From Reinekea forsetii (GTDB lineage: Bacteria > Pseudomonadota > Gammaproteobacteria > Pseudomonadales > Natronospirillaceae), in contig NZ_JAHKPH010000014.1 of the NCBI RefSeq assembly GCF_018860385.1, forward strand, positions 344,487 through 408,486: a DNA stretch of 64,000 nucleotides, written 5' to 3'. The stretch's first letter is position 1. Each line of letters starts with the position of its first letter. The notes under the pieces were generated by a model. The model was not told the DNA's origin and made no database searches. It was given only the letters and a program-made list of their open reading frames with translations. Position numbers and translations under genes: made by a program. This document shows positions 35,470-44,531 of this stretch, piece by piece.

Positions 35470-36372
35470 GTGCAATCACTCTACTTTAACCTAATAGGGC
35501 TCTTGTCTGTATTCGCGTTGATAGTACACACGCTGTTTTTAGGGGTGTTTCTTTTTTGCGGTATTTTACTAAAACTAATCTTACCTAAATCGCTCAAAAT
35601 ACGCCTAGCCGATCCAATCATTGTTGAAGTGTCTCTCATCTGGATGGGCGGGATTCTTTTTTGGATGCGCCATGTGCACCGCTTAAAAGTTACCATAAAT
35701 AATGAAGCTCAGCTGAGCATGGCTCAATGGAACCTCGTCATTGGTAATCATCAAAGTTGGCTCGATATTTTTGTCTTGTTCTTTGCAACCTATCGCAAAC
35801 TGCCGGTATTGAAATTCTTCATAAAAAAACAATTATTGTATGTGCCAATAGCTGGTGCGGCTTGGTGGGCGATGGATTACCCCTTTATGTCGCGATATTC
35901 ACGTAAATACCTCGCAAAACACCCGGAAAAGGCAGGAAAAGACTTAGAAACTACCAAAGACGCCTGTAAAAAATTTACCTATGTACCTACCTCCATTGTT
36001 AATTTTTTAGAGGGCACGCGCTTCACAGAAGCCAAACACAAGCGTCAGAAATCTCCTTATAAACGGTTACTTAAGCCTAAATCAGGTGGTTTAGCCTTTA
36101 CCATTCAAGCGCTTGGCGACAAATTTGATACCTTGCTCGACGCTACAATTTATTACCAAGACAAGGCACCTAGCACTTGGGAAATGGCTTGTGGACGCTG
36201 CGGTGATATCAGCCTACACATAAAACAACGGCCAATACCGGCTGAATTTTCAAATATGGATTACACCCATAACCCAGAACACAAAGCACACTTTCAAGCC
36301 TGGGTTAACAAACTCTGGCTAGAAAAAGACGATCAGCTAGCCGCCATGCATGAGCAATCAAATCACAGCTAA
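35470..36372 (+). CDS. PlsC/YihG-type membrane acyltransferase
   Basis: A 300-aa protein that starts with GTG. It has two N-terminal hydrophobic helices (about 5-35 and 48-65) and an acyltransferase domain with NHQSWLD (the H-x4-D motif, about 93-99) and FLEGTRF (EGTR motif). It resembles E. coli YihG, an acyltransferase acting at the inner membrane on phospholipid or polymer-associated substrates. Exact acceptor unknown. It is about 80 bp after metF and probably separately transcribed. Confidence 0.85.
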   Translation: MQSLYFNLIGLLSVFALIVHTLFLGVFLFCGILLKLILPKSLKIRLADPIIVEVSLIWMGGILFWMRHVHRLKVTINNEAQLSMAQWNLVIGNHQSWLDIFVLFFATYRKLPVLKFFIKKQLLYVPIAGAAWWAMDYPFMSRYSRKYLAKHPEKAGKDLETTKDACKKFTYVPTSIVNFLEGTRFTEAKHKRQKSPYKRLLKPKSGGLAFTIQALGDKFDTLLDATIYYQDKAPSTWEMACGRCGDISLHIKQRPIPAEFSNMDYTHNPEHKAHFQAWVNKLWLEKDDQLAAMHEQSNHS

Positions 36373-36477
36373 TACTGCTCATACTGCAAAGCCAGCTTGC
36401 GAAAGTCGTTTTTCAGTTTTGCCCGCCAATAGCTTATACTCAATACACTAGTAGCCAAGCATCTAAGTACCTTTATC

Positions 36478-37422
36478 ATGACAAACATTACTGCATACAT
36501 CGATGGTCAGTACGGCACCACCGGCTTACAAATTCAAGACCGATTAGCCGCGCACCCTAATGTGACTGTTTTAAGCATTCCGGAAGCTCAAAAGAAAGAC
36601 CCTAAATTGCGCAAAGAATTTCTTAACAAAGCCGATGTGGTGTTTTTATGTTTGCCCGATGATGCAAGCCGTGAAGCCGTTTCACTGATAGACAACGATA
36701 ATACCGTGGTGATCGATGCATCCAGTGCCTTTAGAACGGATCCAAGTTGGGTGTATGGTATTCCAGAATTACCAAACCAACGTTCACGACTAAAGCAGAC
36801 TCAGCGTATCGCAAACCCTGGCTGCTACCCAAGCGGTATGACACTTCTGATCACGCCCTTGGTTCAAGCGGGTATCGTACCTAAAAATTACCCAATGGTT
36901 GTGCAAGCCATTACCGGTTATAGCGGTGGCGGAAAAACCATGATTGCCGACTACCGAGCCTTTAATAAGCAACAATCCGAAGACGGTGCCGCTCGGCTAA
37001 AAAACTTAGACCTCAACCACAAGCATTTACCTGAGATGCAGGCCATTCCCGAATTAGATTTCGCACCCGTCTTTGTGCCGACGGTTGGCAACTTTGAACA
37101 AGGGATGTTGGTCTCTATTGCACTTCATGGGCACTTACTTGAGGGTTCAGCAGAATCTATTTATCAATCGCTGTTAACCACTTACCAAAACGAACCTTTT
37201 GTAACAGTGATGCCGTTAAACGATGAATCCGTATTGGATGATGGCTTTTTAGCACCGACCGCCTGTAACGGTACGAATAGAATTGAATTGTTTGTTTACG
37301 AATCCGATCAGCGAATTTACCTTGTCGCGCGATTAGATAATTTAGGTAAAGGGGCTTCAGGTGCAGCCGTCCAAAATATGAATTGCCGATTCAACCTTGA
37401 TGAAACGACTGGCCTACTTTAA
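36478..37422 (+). CDS. argC: N-acetyl-gamma-glutamyl-phosphate reductase, type 2
   Basis: A 314-aa cytoplasmic enzyme of arginine synthesis that reduces N-acetylglutamyl phosphate with NADPH. It is of the shorter type 2 ArgC. NADP loop IDGQYGTTGLQIQDRL is at the N-terminus, catalytic Cys116 is in NPGCYPSG, and ITGYSGGGKTMI and VPTVGNFEQGMLV follow. Its last base is the first of the next gene's ATG (TAATG), so translation is coupled to the small secreted protein gene and then rsmE. No other arg gene is close. Confidence 0.95.
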   Translation: MTNITAYIDGQYGTTGLQIQDRLAAHPNVTVLSIPEAQKKDPKLRKEFLNKADVVFLCLPDDASREAVSLIDNDNTVVIDASSAFRTDPSWVYGIPELPNQRSRLKQTQRIANPGCYPSGMTLLITPLVQAGIVPKNYPMVVQAITGYSGGGKTMIADYRAFNKQQSEDGAARLKNLDLNHKHLPEMQAIPELDFAPVFVPTVGNFEQGMLVSIALHGHLLEGSAESIYQSLLTTYQNEPFVTVMPLNDESVLDDGFLAPTACNGTNRIELFVYESDQRIYLVARLDNLGKGASGAAVQNMNCRFNLDETTGLL

Positions 37423-37799
37423 TGATGCGACTTTTAATTTTTGTACTTAGTTTCGCACCCTTGATGTTAACGGCTGAAGAATCTGCGCGCGCTCAAGTAC
37501 CTTCAGTCATTTACTTGCAGTTCCTAAATCAAAACGCCCCCCAATGGCTCTGCCAACAAGACGCTACTTTTAGTTGTTTAGGCATTCCAACAACAGTGTG
37601 CACGAAAGGCGTTGAAACCGCTGCAAAGCGTTGTGGCCCAACCTTATTATCACAATGGCCGGAATCGTTCACTGAAAGCCAGGAGAATGCACTGTTTTAT
37701 GGGGCTGAGTATCGCCAGTGTATTTTGGAAGATTGGATCACTCAGCAATGGGTCACCCCCGAACAACTCACCCTGTGCGAGCCAAATAACAGCCTATGA
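37422..37799 (+). CDS. Small Cys-rich secreted protein of unknown function
   Basis: A 125-aa protein with a signal peptide (MMRLLIFVLSFAPLMLTAEES) and a mature part holding six cysteines (in WLCQQ, FSCLG, TVCTK, KRCGP, RQCIL, LTLCEP). This suggests up to three disulfides in the periplasm. I recognise no family. It overlaps argC by 1 bp and rsmE by 4 bp, so it is translated between two unrelated housekeeping genes. Its coding nature is supported by those overlaps and the clear signal sequence. Confidence 0.65.
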   Translation: MMRLLIFVLSFAPLMLTAEESARAQVPSVIYLQFLNQNAPQWLCQQDATFSCLGIPTTVCTKGVETAAKRCGPTLLSQWPESFTESQENALFYGAEYRQCILEDWITQQWVTPEQLTLCEPNNSL

Positions 37800-38521
37800 G
37801 AACCATTAGAGCCTTATTACCCGAAGCCACCAAAGCTGGGCAAACCTTAGTGCTACCCGACAGCGTATTTCAGCATCTGATTAAAGTGCTAAGGCTTAGT
37901 AATGGAGCGGAGCTGCAGCTATTTAATGGCCAAGGTCAAAGATTTTCTGGGCAGTTAATCGAAGTTAGCAAGAAATCGGCTCAGGTAACCTTGTTAAGCG
38001 AACTTACTTCGCAGACTGAATCCCCCATTCAAACTCGAATGGGGCTGGTCATGAGTAAAGGGGATCGTTTTGACTACGCACTTCAAAAAGCCACCGAGCT
38101 CGGCGTCACACACATAACACCACTGACCAGTGAACGCTGCGATTTAAAGCTCAAAGCCGATCGAATAGAAAAGAAAATGCACCATTGGCAAGGGGTAATT
38201 TCCAGTGCTTGTGAGCAATGTTACCGAGATAAACTGCCAACACTATCACCCATTTCAAACATAGAAGAGTGGACTCGCACACAAGAAAGTGAGGTCAAAC
38301 TTGTTTTGCATACGGCAACCGATGAGCCAAACTGGCCCGATCAATCACCGTCATCAATCAGTTTTTTGATTGGCTCCGAAGGCGGGTTAACCGAAGCCGA
38401 AATAAAGTCAGCGCAAAATAATGGCTTTGATGCATGGCAACTAGGGCCACGCATCTTAAGAACAGAGACAGCACCAGTGGTAATTCTGGCTCTATTGCAG
38501 CAACGCTGGGGTGACTTTTAA
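37796..38521 (+). CDS. rsmE: 16S rRNA (uracil-1498-N3)-methyltransferase
   Basis: A 241-aa SPOUT-class methyltransferase. N-terminal PUA-like part (MRTIRALLPEA, HLIKVLRLSNGAELQLFNG), then the knot domain with KGDRFDYALQKATELGVTHITPL. SAM-binding loops GSEGGLTEAEI and LGPRILRTETAPVVIL are complete. It methylates U1498 of 16S rRNA. It starts 4 bp inside the upstream gene and its stop overlaps the convergent aldo/keto reductase gene by 4 bp. Confidence 0.96.
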   Translation: MRTIRALLPEATKAGQTLVLPDSVFQHLIKVLRLSNGAELQLFNGQGQRFSGQLIEVSKKSAQVTLLSELTSQTESPIQTRMGLVMSKGDRFDYALQKATELGVTHITPLTSERCDLKLKADRIEKKMHHWQGVISSACEQCYRDKLPTLSPISNIEEWTRTQESEVKLVLHTATDEPNWPDQSPSSISFLIGSEGGLTEAEIKSAQNNGFDAWQLGPRILRTETAPVVILALLQQRWGDF

Positions 38522-39420
38522 GGCACCTCATGTCCGTCTGCAGCAACCATAATTTCAAACCAAGTCTCACGATCAAGCTCAACTTCTAACGCACCCGCTA
38601 CGCCATTCAATCGCTTCAGGTTATTAGTACCCACCACAGGAATAATATTCGCAGGGTGGGCCAGCAACCATGCAATGGCCACTAAGTCTACTCGGCTATT
38701 TTGCTCTTGCGCAATTCGCGCTAACACAGGCATCACTCGCTGAGCTGCCGCTTCATCGCCAAATAAACGACCGCCCGCTAATGGAGACCAAGCCATGGTA
38801 GCCATGTTATCGTTCTGTAACGCTGAAAGGTCTCCATTTTTTAAAGCGCTGTTTTCCATGACGCTCAATTCTATTTGGTTTAACACCAATTTATGATGCA
38901 TATTTTTCTGCAACCAGCGCCAATCTTCAGGCTTGAAATTTGAAACACCTACCGATCGAACTTTGCCTGACTCGATCAGGTTATCGAGTGTTCTGCCCGT
39001 TGCTTCAGCATCCATAAATGGGTCAGGGCGGTGAATCAATAAGGTTTCAATCGTGTCTGAATGCAATAATTTCAAAGATTGCTCAACACTGGACTGAATA
39101 TAGCTCGGTGATGTGTCGTAATACTTTACTCGGCGCGCCGGAAACTTATCGGTATCTAAACAGATATCACATTTAGTAATTATTTCCATTTGCTCACGCA
39201 GTGACTTATCTTCAGCCAGCACCTGGCCAAACAAGCGTTCACATTCATAATTGCCATAAATATCAGCATGATCAAAGGTCGTCATACCTTGCTCTAATGC
39301 CAATTCAATTTTAGCGCGAACGTGCTTTGCGCTTGTGTCGCTGTCATCCGCAATTCGCCAAACGCCATAAACCAGCTGACTCAAACTAAAATCCGAATTC
39401 GGTAGCATGACTCGATTCAT
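38518..39420 (-). CDS. Aldo/keto reductase, YdhF type
   Basis: A 300-aa NADPH-dependent TIM-barrel reductase. The active-site set is visible: Asp and Tyr in FDHADIYGNYECE, Lys in IITKCDI, His in LLIHRPDP. The coenzyme end SVMENSAL and VGTNNLKRLNG follows. Closest in pattern to E. coli YdhF. Substrate unknown. Ribosome site AAGGA precedes the ATG. It lies 40 bp after the dioxygenase gene on the same strand and is likely co-transcribed with it. Confidence 0.9.
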   Translation of the reverse strand: MNRVMLPNSDFSLSQLVYGVWRIADDSDTSAKHVRAKIELALEQGMTTFDHADIYGNYECERLFGQVLAEDKSLREQMEIITKCDICLDTDKFPARRVKYYDTSPSYIQSSVEQSLKLLHSDTIETLLIHRPDPFMDAEATGRTLDNLIESGKVRSVGVSNFKPEDWRWLQKNMHHKLVLNQIELSVMENSALKNGDLSALQNDNMATMAWSPLAGGRLFGDEAAAQRVMPVLARIAQEQNSRVDLVAIAWLLAHPANIIPVVGTNNLKRLNGVAGALEVELDRETWFEIMVAADGHEVP

Positions 39421-39460
39421 AATGTTTCCTTAACGTTTATCTAAGTATGATTTTTTACGA

Positions 39461-40441
39461 TTATTTAAATGCTATGGACGCCAGAATACGCCGATCACCA
39501 GTAAAGGGCTGGCGCGCATGCAATACCGTGTGATTATTCAAAAACAAAACATCGCCTTCGTGCCATTTAAAATTAACACACAGCTCATCCATGGCCTCTA
39601 CTGTTTGTGCCATAACTATGGCATCCATTTCTTGCCCATCGGCTAATACCACGGCTTTGTTTGCAACATTCCGGGCATCATCCCAACCGGTGTAAACGGC
39701 CAAAATAGAATTGAAGAAAGTTTTTTGTTGGGTCTCTTCGTCAAATCGTATCGCAGGTAATGTTTTCGATTCAGTACGAAGCAGATCATTGTCTAACCAC
39801 GACCAGGACATGCCATGCTCTTTAAGTTTTTCTTCACAAGAAGCTCGGTCACTGACGTTAAATGTTTCTTTCCAAGAGCGACCAATGGCCGAGTTCGCAT
39901 CTGTTTTAGCAGGCATAAAGCGAATATAGCGCACGCCCTGCCGCTCTACTTCTTGAGCAAACTCAGGCGAAATTTCAAAAAAACGTTCGCATATTTCTCC
40001 CGAGTGTAAAATGGAAGTTGCCCCCCCAGACGCTGGAGCGGTATCGCAATAGAAGAAAATATAACCCGGTGGATGAGGGGTTTGTGCCATTTCATGATGA
40101 AATGGTATTTTTTCTGTGGCGGGAGACTCATTCGCCGTAACAATTCGCGAGGACGTAACCTGCGTTCTTGGCGCCGCACCGCCGACATAAGGCATGTTTT
40201 GGTAATCGGTTTGGTCTAAAAACTGTTCGAAGGCATCGGCCGATGACACAGGAAAGCCTCGAAACAAAAGTGCACCGTGTTTAATAAGTTGCGCATGAAG
40301 CGCCTCTTTGTTTTCTGTAACCCAGGTATCAAACGCTGGCTTCTCACTGGCGACCGTTTCATTGGGTGGTAATACGACTAAAGGGAAATCTAAGCCATTC
40401 ACCTGTTTTTGTTCTTCAATTTTACCGATGTTTAGACTCAT
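39461..40441 (-). CDS. TauD/TfdA-family Fe(II)/2-oxoglutarate dioxygenase
   Basis: A 326-aa protein with the facial triad pattern HHEMAQ (H-x-E, about residues 116-121) and the distal NNHTVLHARQPFTGDRR (His and the 2-oxoglutarate-binding Arg). GALLFRGFPV near residue 60 is the common SyrP/TauD-like start of the fold. Such enzymes hydroxylate amino acids, sulfonates or natural-product intermediates; the substrate is unknown. An FNR-type box 72-85 bp upstream links this O2-dependent enzyme to oxygen control. The aldo/keto reductase follows. Confidence 0.88.
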   Translation of the reverse strand: MSLNIGKIEEQKQVNGLDFPLVVLPPNETVASEKPAFDTWVTENKEALHAQLIKHGALLFRGFPVSSADAFEQFLDQTDYQNMPYVGGAAPRTQVTSSRIVTANESPATEKIPFHHEMAQTPHPPGYIFFYCDTAPASGGATSILHSGEICERFFEISPEFAQEVERQGVRYIRFMPAKTDANSAIGRSWKETFNVSDRASCEEKLKEHGMSWSWLDNDLLRTESKTLPAIRFDEETQQKTFFNSILAVYTGWDDARNVANKAVVLADGQEMDAIVMAQTVEAMDELCVNFKWHEGDVLFLNNHTVLHARQPFTGDRRILASIAFK

Positions 40442-40512
40442 TCGATGCTCGCTTACTTATGTGTATCAATGTTGTATGAATTTAACTAAGAGCACCTTAA
40501 CAATGAAATGCA

Positions 40513-40526
40513 TTGATGTAAATCAA
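40513..40526. promoter_or_regulatory. FNR/Anr-type box upstream of the dioxygenase gene
   Basis: TTGATGTAAATCAA is a perfect match to the FNR consensus TTGAT-N4-ATCAA. It lies 72-85 bp upstream of the dioxygenase start. The surrounding TGAATGAATT is repeated beside a second such box at 47773. Confidence 0.7.
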
Positions 40527-40609
40527 TAGTGAATGAATTATGTAAAACTCGCGCAGAAGCTCCGCCTTTATTCTCTGGCCGATTGTAAAATTTAGTATTG
40601 AAATTCCTG

Positions 40610-41503
40610 TTAGGATTGACTCAGAGCCGGCCGCCATTGGCGTGCAAATGAAAGGAAAGTATCTAACGTAGCATTGGGCGAAACATCTTTATGCGCTAAC
40701 AAGGTAAACTGGCGCGCCAATGCAAGCTCTGTTTTTAATTCTATTAGCGTATTTGCGGCCAATTCATCTTTAACGGCCAATCTCGATAAACAACCGACAC
40801 CCAGACCGGCTCGGGCTGATTGCTTAATGGCTTCTTGTCGCGACAACGACATCGCTATTTTGGGTGTTTCATGGCGCTGCGCAAAAGCCGTATCAAACAC
40901 AGCCCGAGTACCAGAGCCTTGCTCACGCACAATCCAAGGCTGAGCCGCCAATTCACTACTGGGTATCGACCCTTTGTTAGACCAAAAGAAGCCGGGCTGA
41001 GCAAAGACCACTAGTTCATCGTCTAACCACATCTCTGATTTGGCATGAACAGAATAGGCCGGCCCTTCAATAAAGCCGACACTGGCTCGGCCGCTTTCAA
41101 TATGCTGAACAACACGCTCAGTGTTATCGATATTTAACTGCGGTTGTACTTTTGGGTATTGGGCTACGAAGTCGGCCAGTAGCTGAGGCATTAGGTAGGA
41201 TGCGATTGTTTCACTGGCGCTGACATTCAAGACACCACCAACAAAATGCTCGCTGGGGAAGCGAAGGCTGTCTAAGCTCGCTAAAACTTGGCGCACTTTT
41301 GGTAAAACCAAGGTTCCGGCTTCGGTTAGCTTCAACGTTCGTCCCGTTTTCCGAAATAGTCGATACCCCAGCTGATTTTCGATCTCTTTGAGTGCTTGGC
41401 TAGCCGCAGATTGACTGATCGCTTGCTCGTTTGCTGCCTTAGTTAATGACTGACAACGACAAATGGCTTCGAACAACTTCAACTGACGCATCGATAAATT
41501 CAT
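40610..41503 (-). CDS. LysR-family regulator (YeiE-like)
   Basis: A 297-aa regulator. N-terminal helix-turn-helix (MRQLKLFEAICRCQSLTKAA, SQSAASQALKEIENQLG) and a C-terminal ligand-binding domain with the CysB-like GVLNVSASETIASYLMPQLL entry. It is divergent from a YeiH-type membrane protein, the same pairing as yeiE/yeiH in enterobacteria. It most likely activates yeiH from the 94-bp gap, which holds an AT-rich ATATATTAAATTGTATATAT dyad around 41516-41535. The effector may be a sulfur compound; not visible in sequence. Confidence 0.88.
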   Translation of the reverse strand: MNLSMRQLKLFEAICRCQSLTKAANEQAISQSAASQALKEIENQLGYRLFRKTGRTLKLTEAGTLVLPKVRQVLASLDSLRFPSEHFVGGVLNVSASETIASYLMPQLLADFVAQYPKVQPQLNIDNTERVVQHIESGRASVGFIEGPAYSVHAKSEMWLDDELVVFAQPGFFWSNKGSIPSSELAAQPWIVREQGSGTRAVFDTAFAQRHETPKIAMSLSRQEAIKQSARAGLGVGCLSRLAVKDELAANTLIELKTELALARQFTLLAHKDVSPNATLDTFLSFARQWRPALSQS

Positions 41504-41597
41504 TAGAAATACTTATATATTAAATTGTATATATCCATTATTTTTATCTATATAACTGATTTAGTCTAGTGTTATCGAAATACTAGTGTGATGCCTT

Positions 41598-42581
41598 ATG
41601 TGGTTAGCTTTACCAATCATCAGTTTGATCGCCTTTATGGTCGCAAAAACAGAATTTGCACAGCAAAATGGGATCGGCGCACTGCCTCTGGCGATTGTAC
41701 TAGGGATAATTGTTGGCAATTTACTGGCGAATAAGCCATTAACTCAGCGCAGTTCGACCATTCTTGAGTTCAGTAAAAAGAAACTGTTACGCGCAGGTAT
41801 TATTTTATTTGGAAGCCACCTAACTTGGTCACAATTAGTGGCGGTTGGTTGGCAGGCCGCCTTACTGGATGCGGTTGTTATCAGTACCGTTCTGACTGTT
41901 GGCTATATTCTTGGCGTGCGCTTTCTGGGCATGGATCGAGAAGAAACCATTCTTATTTCGGTAGGCAGCGCGGTATGTGGCGCAGCGGCCATATTGGCTA
42001 CAGAACCCGTTTTAAACGCCAAGCAACGTGATGTTTCGGTCGCGGTTGCAACCGTTGTGGTGTTTGGCACTTTGGCCTTATTTTGCTACCCCTTTATATT
42101 TCACCTCAGCCAATTGAGCAGTGAAGCGTTTGGAGTATATATTGGAAGTACCGTACATGAGGTAGCCCAAGCCGTTGCTGCAGGCCAAGCCATAGACTCT
42201 GAGGCAATGAATAACGCTGTCGTGGTAAAACTAATGCGAGTGATGATGCTTGCGCCTGTCGTGATTATTATTGCTTCGCTTTATCAACGCACCATCAGCG
42301 ACCAACAATTGAATACGGCTCACGCCCTTCCTTGGCCGTGGTTTGTGTTTGGCTTTATTGCGATGGTTGCATTTAACAGCCTATTTAATTTGCCAGACTT
42401 TATCGTTAGCGCCTTACAAGTTAGCGCTCAACTGCTACTGACGGTGGCTATGACGGCCCTTGGGTTGCAGACCAAATTCAGCGCGATTAAAGCAGCAGGT
42501 ACTAAACCGTTATTACTTTCAGCCACCTTGTTTGGTCTTTTATTGGGTGGCGGTTTCTTAATACACCAAGTACTGTACTAG
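41598..42581 (+). CDS. yeiH: YeiH/UPF0324-family membrane protein
   Basis: A 327-aa protein with about ten hydrophobic helices. Family motifs are LLRAGIILFGSHLTWSQL, ISVGSAVCGAAAILATEPVL and the conserved GVYIGSTVHEVAQAVAAG. YeiH proteins are proposed anion (sulfite/sulfate-type) exporters of the inner membrane. Divergent LysR gene supports inducible expression. It ends 17 bp before the stop of the convergent peroxidase gene. Confidence 0.9.
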   Translation: MWLALPIISLIAFMVAKTEFAQQNGIGALPLAIVLGIIVGNLLANKPLTQRSSTILEFSKKKLLRAGIILFGSHLTWSQLVAVGWQAALLDAVVISTVLTVGYILGVRFLGMDREETILISVGSAVCGAAAILATEPVLNAKQRDVSVAVATVVVFGTLALFCYPFIFHLSQLSSEAFGVYIGSTVHEVAQAVAAGQAIDSEAMNNAVVVKLMRVMMLAPVVIIIASLYQRTISDQQLNTAHALPWPWFVFGFIAMVAFNSLFNLPDFIVSALQVSAQLLLTVAMTALGLQTKFSAIKAAGTKPLLLSATLFGLLLGGGFLIHQVLY

Positions 42582-42598
42582 CACTTTCAAAGTCGTTG

Positions 42599-43921
42599 CT
42601 AATCAACTTTTAACCCTGAAGGTACCCGTTCGGGTACCCCTAAACGACCTCGCAAACTTTCTTTATCGGTCAGGGCTTCTAAAAATGCCATGATGAATGG
42701 CATGTCAGATGGGTTTACTGTTACGGGGATGTTTGTCACGGTGCTGAACAATCGCTGCTGTTCTTGTTTATCGTGCCACAGAATATCATCAGGTCGAATG
42801 TGTTCGGCTTTTGGCAATGTGGCTAAATCTAATCGGTAATTTTTAAAATAAGTCTTTGGGTCGGTATGGTGCATGACAATTTCTGCTAGCGAATTATATG
42901 CACCGTTATGTCCGTATGGCCCTGTCTCAGTAACATTACGCAAGCTTGGTGTTCTAAACTTATAGGCATCTTCAGCTAAATCTGTTTCATTTATTCGACC
43001 CATATCGCGAGCTTTATAATCAAACTGCCGAGTCCGGCCAGGACCTAAAAAAGGCAGTGCGATGTTATGAAAGTCATGGTCGGTTTGTAATGCACCAGCG
43101 TGGCAGATAGCGCAGTTAGCTGAGCCATAAAAAAGTGCCATTCCTTTTTCCTGTTCTTCATTTAACGCGGCGGTATCGCCTCGTAAGTAGTCATCAAACG
43201 GACTCTCATCGGCTCTAAATTCAAACCGTTCAAACGCACTGATGGCGTTGGCAATATGCACCATTGTTATATCAGAACTCTGTTCAACATCATCAAAGGC
43301 ATCTATAAACAGATCTACATACTCAGGAAAACTCACAATGCGCTGAACCATGATTTGCCAACCATAGTCAATACGGCGGCGAACAGCGCCCGGCATTTCA
43401 TTTTCATTTTTATCGCCAGCCATTTCGACATCTGATGCTAAAGGAAACATGGCTTGCACGGCGACCAAATCAGTTAAGCCAATTGGCAAAAACTCCTCGG
43501 CTGGGGAGTTAAAGCCCGAAGCAAATAAGGTATCTCGGCTGACGCGCCCATCGTGAAATAAGTGAGTAAATTCACGCGCGCCGATATTCCATAAAGCAGG
43601 CGCGTTCCGTGGCACTCGTCGTTCAGCTTTTAAATGCCCAGAACCGAATGATCGCATTGCGCCAATGCCATCACCGCCTTCGCCAATACCCAACGATAAA
43701 CCATCGGAACTGCCAAAGTCGGGGTGATGACAGGTAGCGCAGGCAATATTTTTATTGCCGCTGAGAATTTTATCGTAGAACAAAAGCTGTCCAAGCTTCG
43801 CGGCCTCTAATGACACGGGAAGAAATGCATCGTCCGTTAAAGGCTTAGGAAGGCTATGTGCCAACACGAGTTGGTTCATAAAACAAAACACAATTGTGCT
43901 GAGCCAATGCCGTATATTCAC
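42599..43921 (-). CDS. Di-heme cytochrome c peroxidase / MauG family protein
   Basis: Exported protein of about 440 aa. The GTG at 43919-43921 after AAAGAG gives a good signal peptide (NIRHWLSTIVFCFMNQLVLAHS); an ATG upstream (43961) would spoil it. Two c-type heme sites are visible, CATCH about residues 61-65 and CAICH about 265-270. The LRNVTETGPYGHNGAYNSL segment is typical of the family. It probably reduces H2O2 or oxidises a partner in the periplasm. No quinone-binding extra heme is seen. It is convergent with yeiH. Confidence 0.88.
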   Translation of the reverse strand: MNIRHWLSTIVFCFMNQLVLAHSLPKPLTDDAFLPVSLEAAKLGQLLFYDKILSGNKNIACATCHHPDFGSSDGLSLGIGEGGDGIGAMRSFGSGHLKAERRVPRNAPALWNIGAREFTHLFHDGRVSRDTLFASGFNSPAEEFLPIGLTDLVAVQAMFPLASDVEMAGDKNENEMPGAVRRRIDYGWQIMVQRIVSFPEYVDLFIDAFDDVEQSSDITMVHIANAISAFERFEFRADESPFDDYLRGDTAALNEEQEKGMALFYGSANCAICHAGALQTDHDFHNIALPFLGPGRTRQFDYKARDMGRINETDLAEDAYKFRTPSLRNVTETGPYGHNGAYNSLAEIVMHHTDPKTYFKNYRLDLATLPKAEHIRPDDILWHDKQEQQRLFSTVTNIPVTVNPSDMPFIMAFLEALTDKESLRGRLGVPERVPSGLKVD

Positions 43922-43984
43922 ACTCGTATCTCTTTTATTGTTGTTATATGCTGAGTGTATCAAAGATGAATGAATGACACAGCA

Positions 43985-44470
43985 ATGAAACTATTTAAAG
44001 CAATAATTATCGGTTTAACGATCTCTTTTTCATCCACAACTCAGGCCGACTTAGAACACGCCAAACAGTTAATGGAAGCGGATCAATTTACCAAGGCGTA
44101 TCAAACTTTACTGCCATTTGCACAAGCTGGAAATGCCGAAGCTGAAGAGCTAATCGGGGTCATGTATGCCATGGGCCTGGGAGTTGAGAAAGATGATATT
44201 CGCGCTTTTGAATGGTATTTACGTTCCGCTATGAAAGGCCACCCTGGAGCGCAATCAGGCATTGGTTGGTACTATGAAGTGGGTCGAGGTATCACAGAAG
44301 TTGACTTAGTAAGGGCTTATCTATGGTACGGTCTTTCTGCTATTGGAGGTGACCCTGATGCAGCGGTCAGCATAGAGGAGGTTGTAAAGAAAATGACACC
44401 CAATCAAATCAGCAAGGCTCGAGAATTAATTGAAGATTATCGAGGTCATTTGTATCCATTTAAAGATTAG
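43985..44470 (+). CDS. Sel1-repeat secreted protein
   Basis: A protein of about 161 aa (ATG 43985; ATG 43970 also open). Signal peptide MKLFKAIIIGLTISFSSTTQA. Three Sel1-like (TPR-related) repeats follow, for example LIGVMYAMGLGVEKDDIRAFEWYLRSA and GIGWYYEVGRGITEVDLVRAYLWYGLSA. Such proteins act as periplasmic adaptors in protein contacts; no specific partner is evident. It is divergent from the di-heme peroxidase gene and shares a bidirectional terminator with the TRAP gene cluster. Confidence 0.85.
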   Translation: MKLFKAIIIGLTISFSSTTQADLEHAKQLMEADQFTKAYQTLLPFAQAGNAEAEELIGVMYAMGLGVEKDDIRAFEWYLRSAMKGHPGAQSGIGWYYEVGRGITEVDLVRAYLWYGLSAIGGDPDAAVSIEEVVKKMTPNQISKARELIEDYRGHLYPFKD

Positions 44471-44489
44471 TATCGCCATGGATTCACTA

Positions 44490-44528
44490 AGAAAAGCGGC
44501 GATTCATAATTCGAATCGCCGCAGCTTT
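44490..44528. terminator. Bidirectional intrinsic terminator
   Basis: GCGGCGATTC (44496-44505) and GAATCGCCGC (44513-44522) form a perfect 10-bp stem with a 7-nt loop. A T-rich tract follows it on the minus strand (CTTTTCTTAG), with a weaker one on the plus strand. It serves the convergent sel1 and dctP genes. Confidence 0.85.
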
Positions 44529-44531
44529 ATC

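Noticed and set aside
37612-37809. Second ORF overlapping the Cys-rich protein
   Set aside because: It has no ribosome site and overlaps a frame with a clear signal peptide and coupled start/stop signals.
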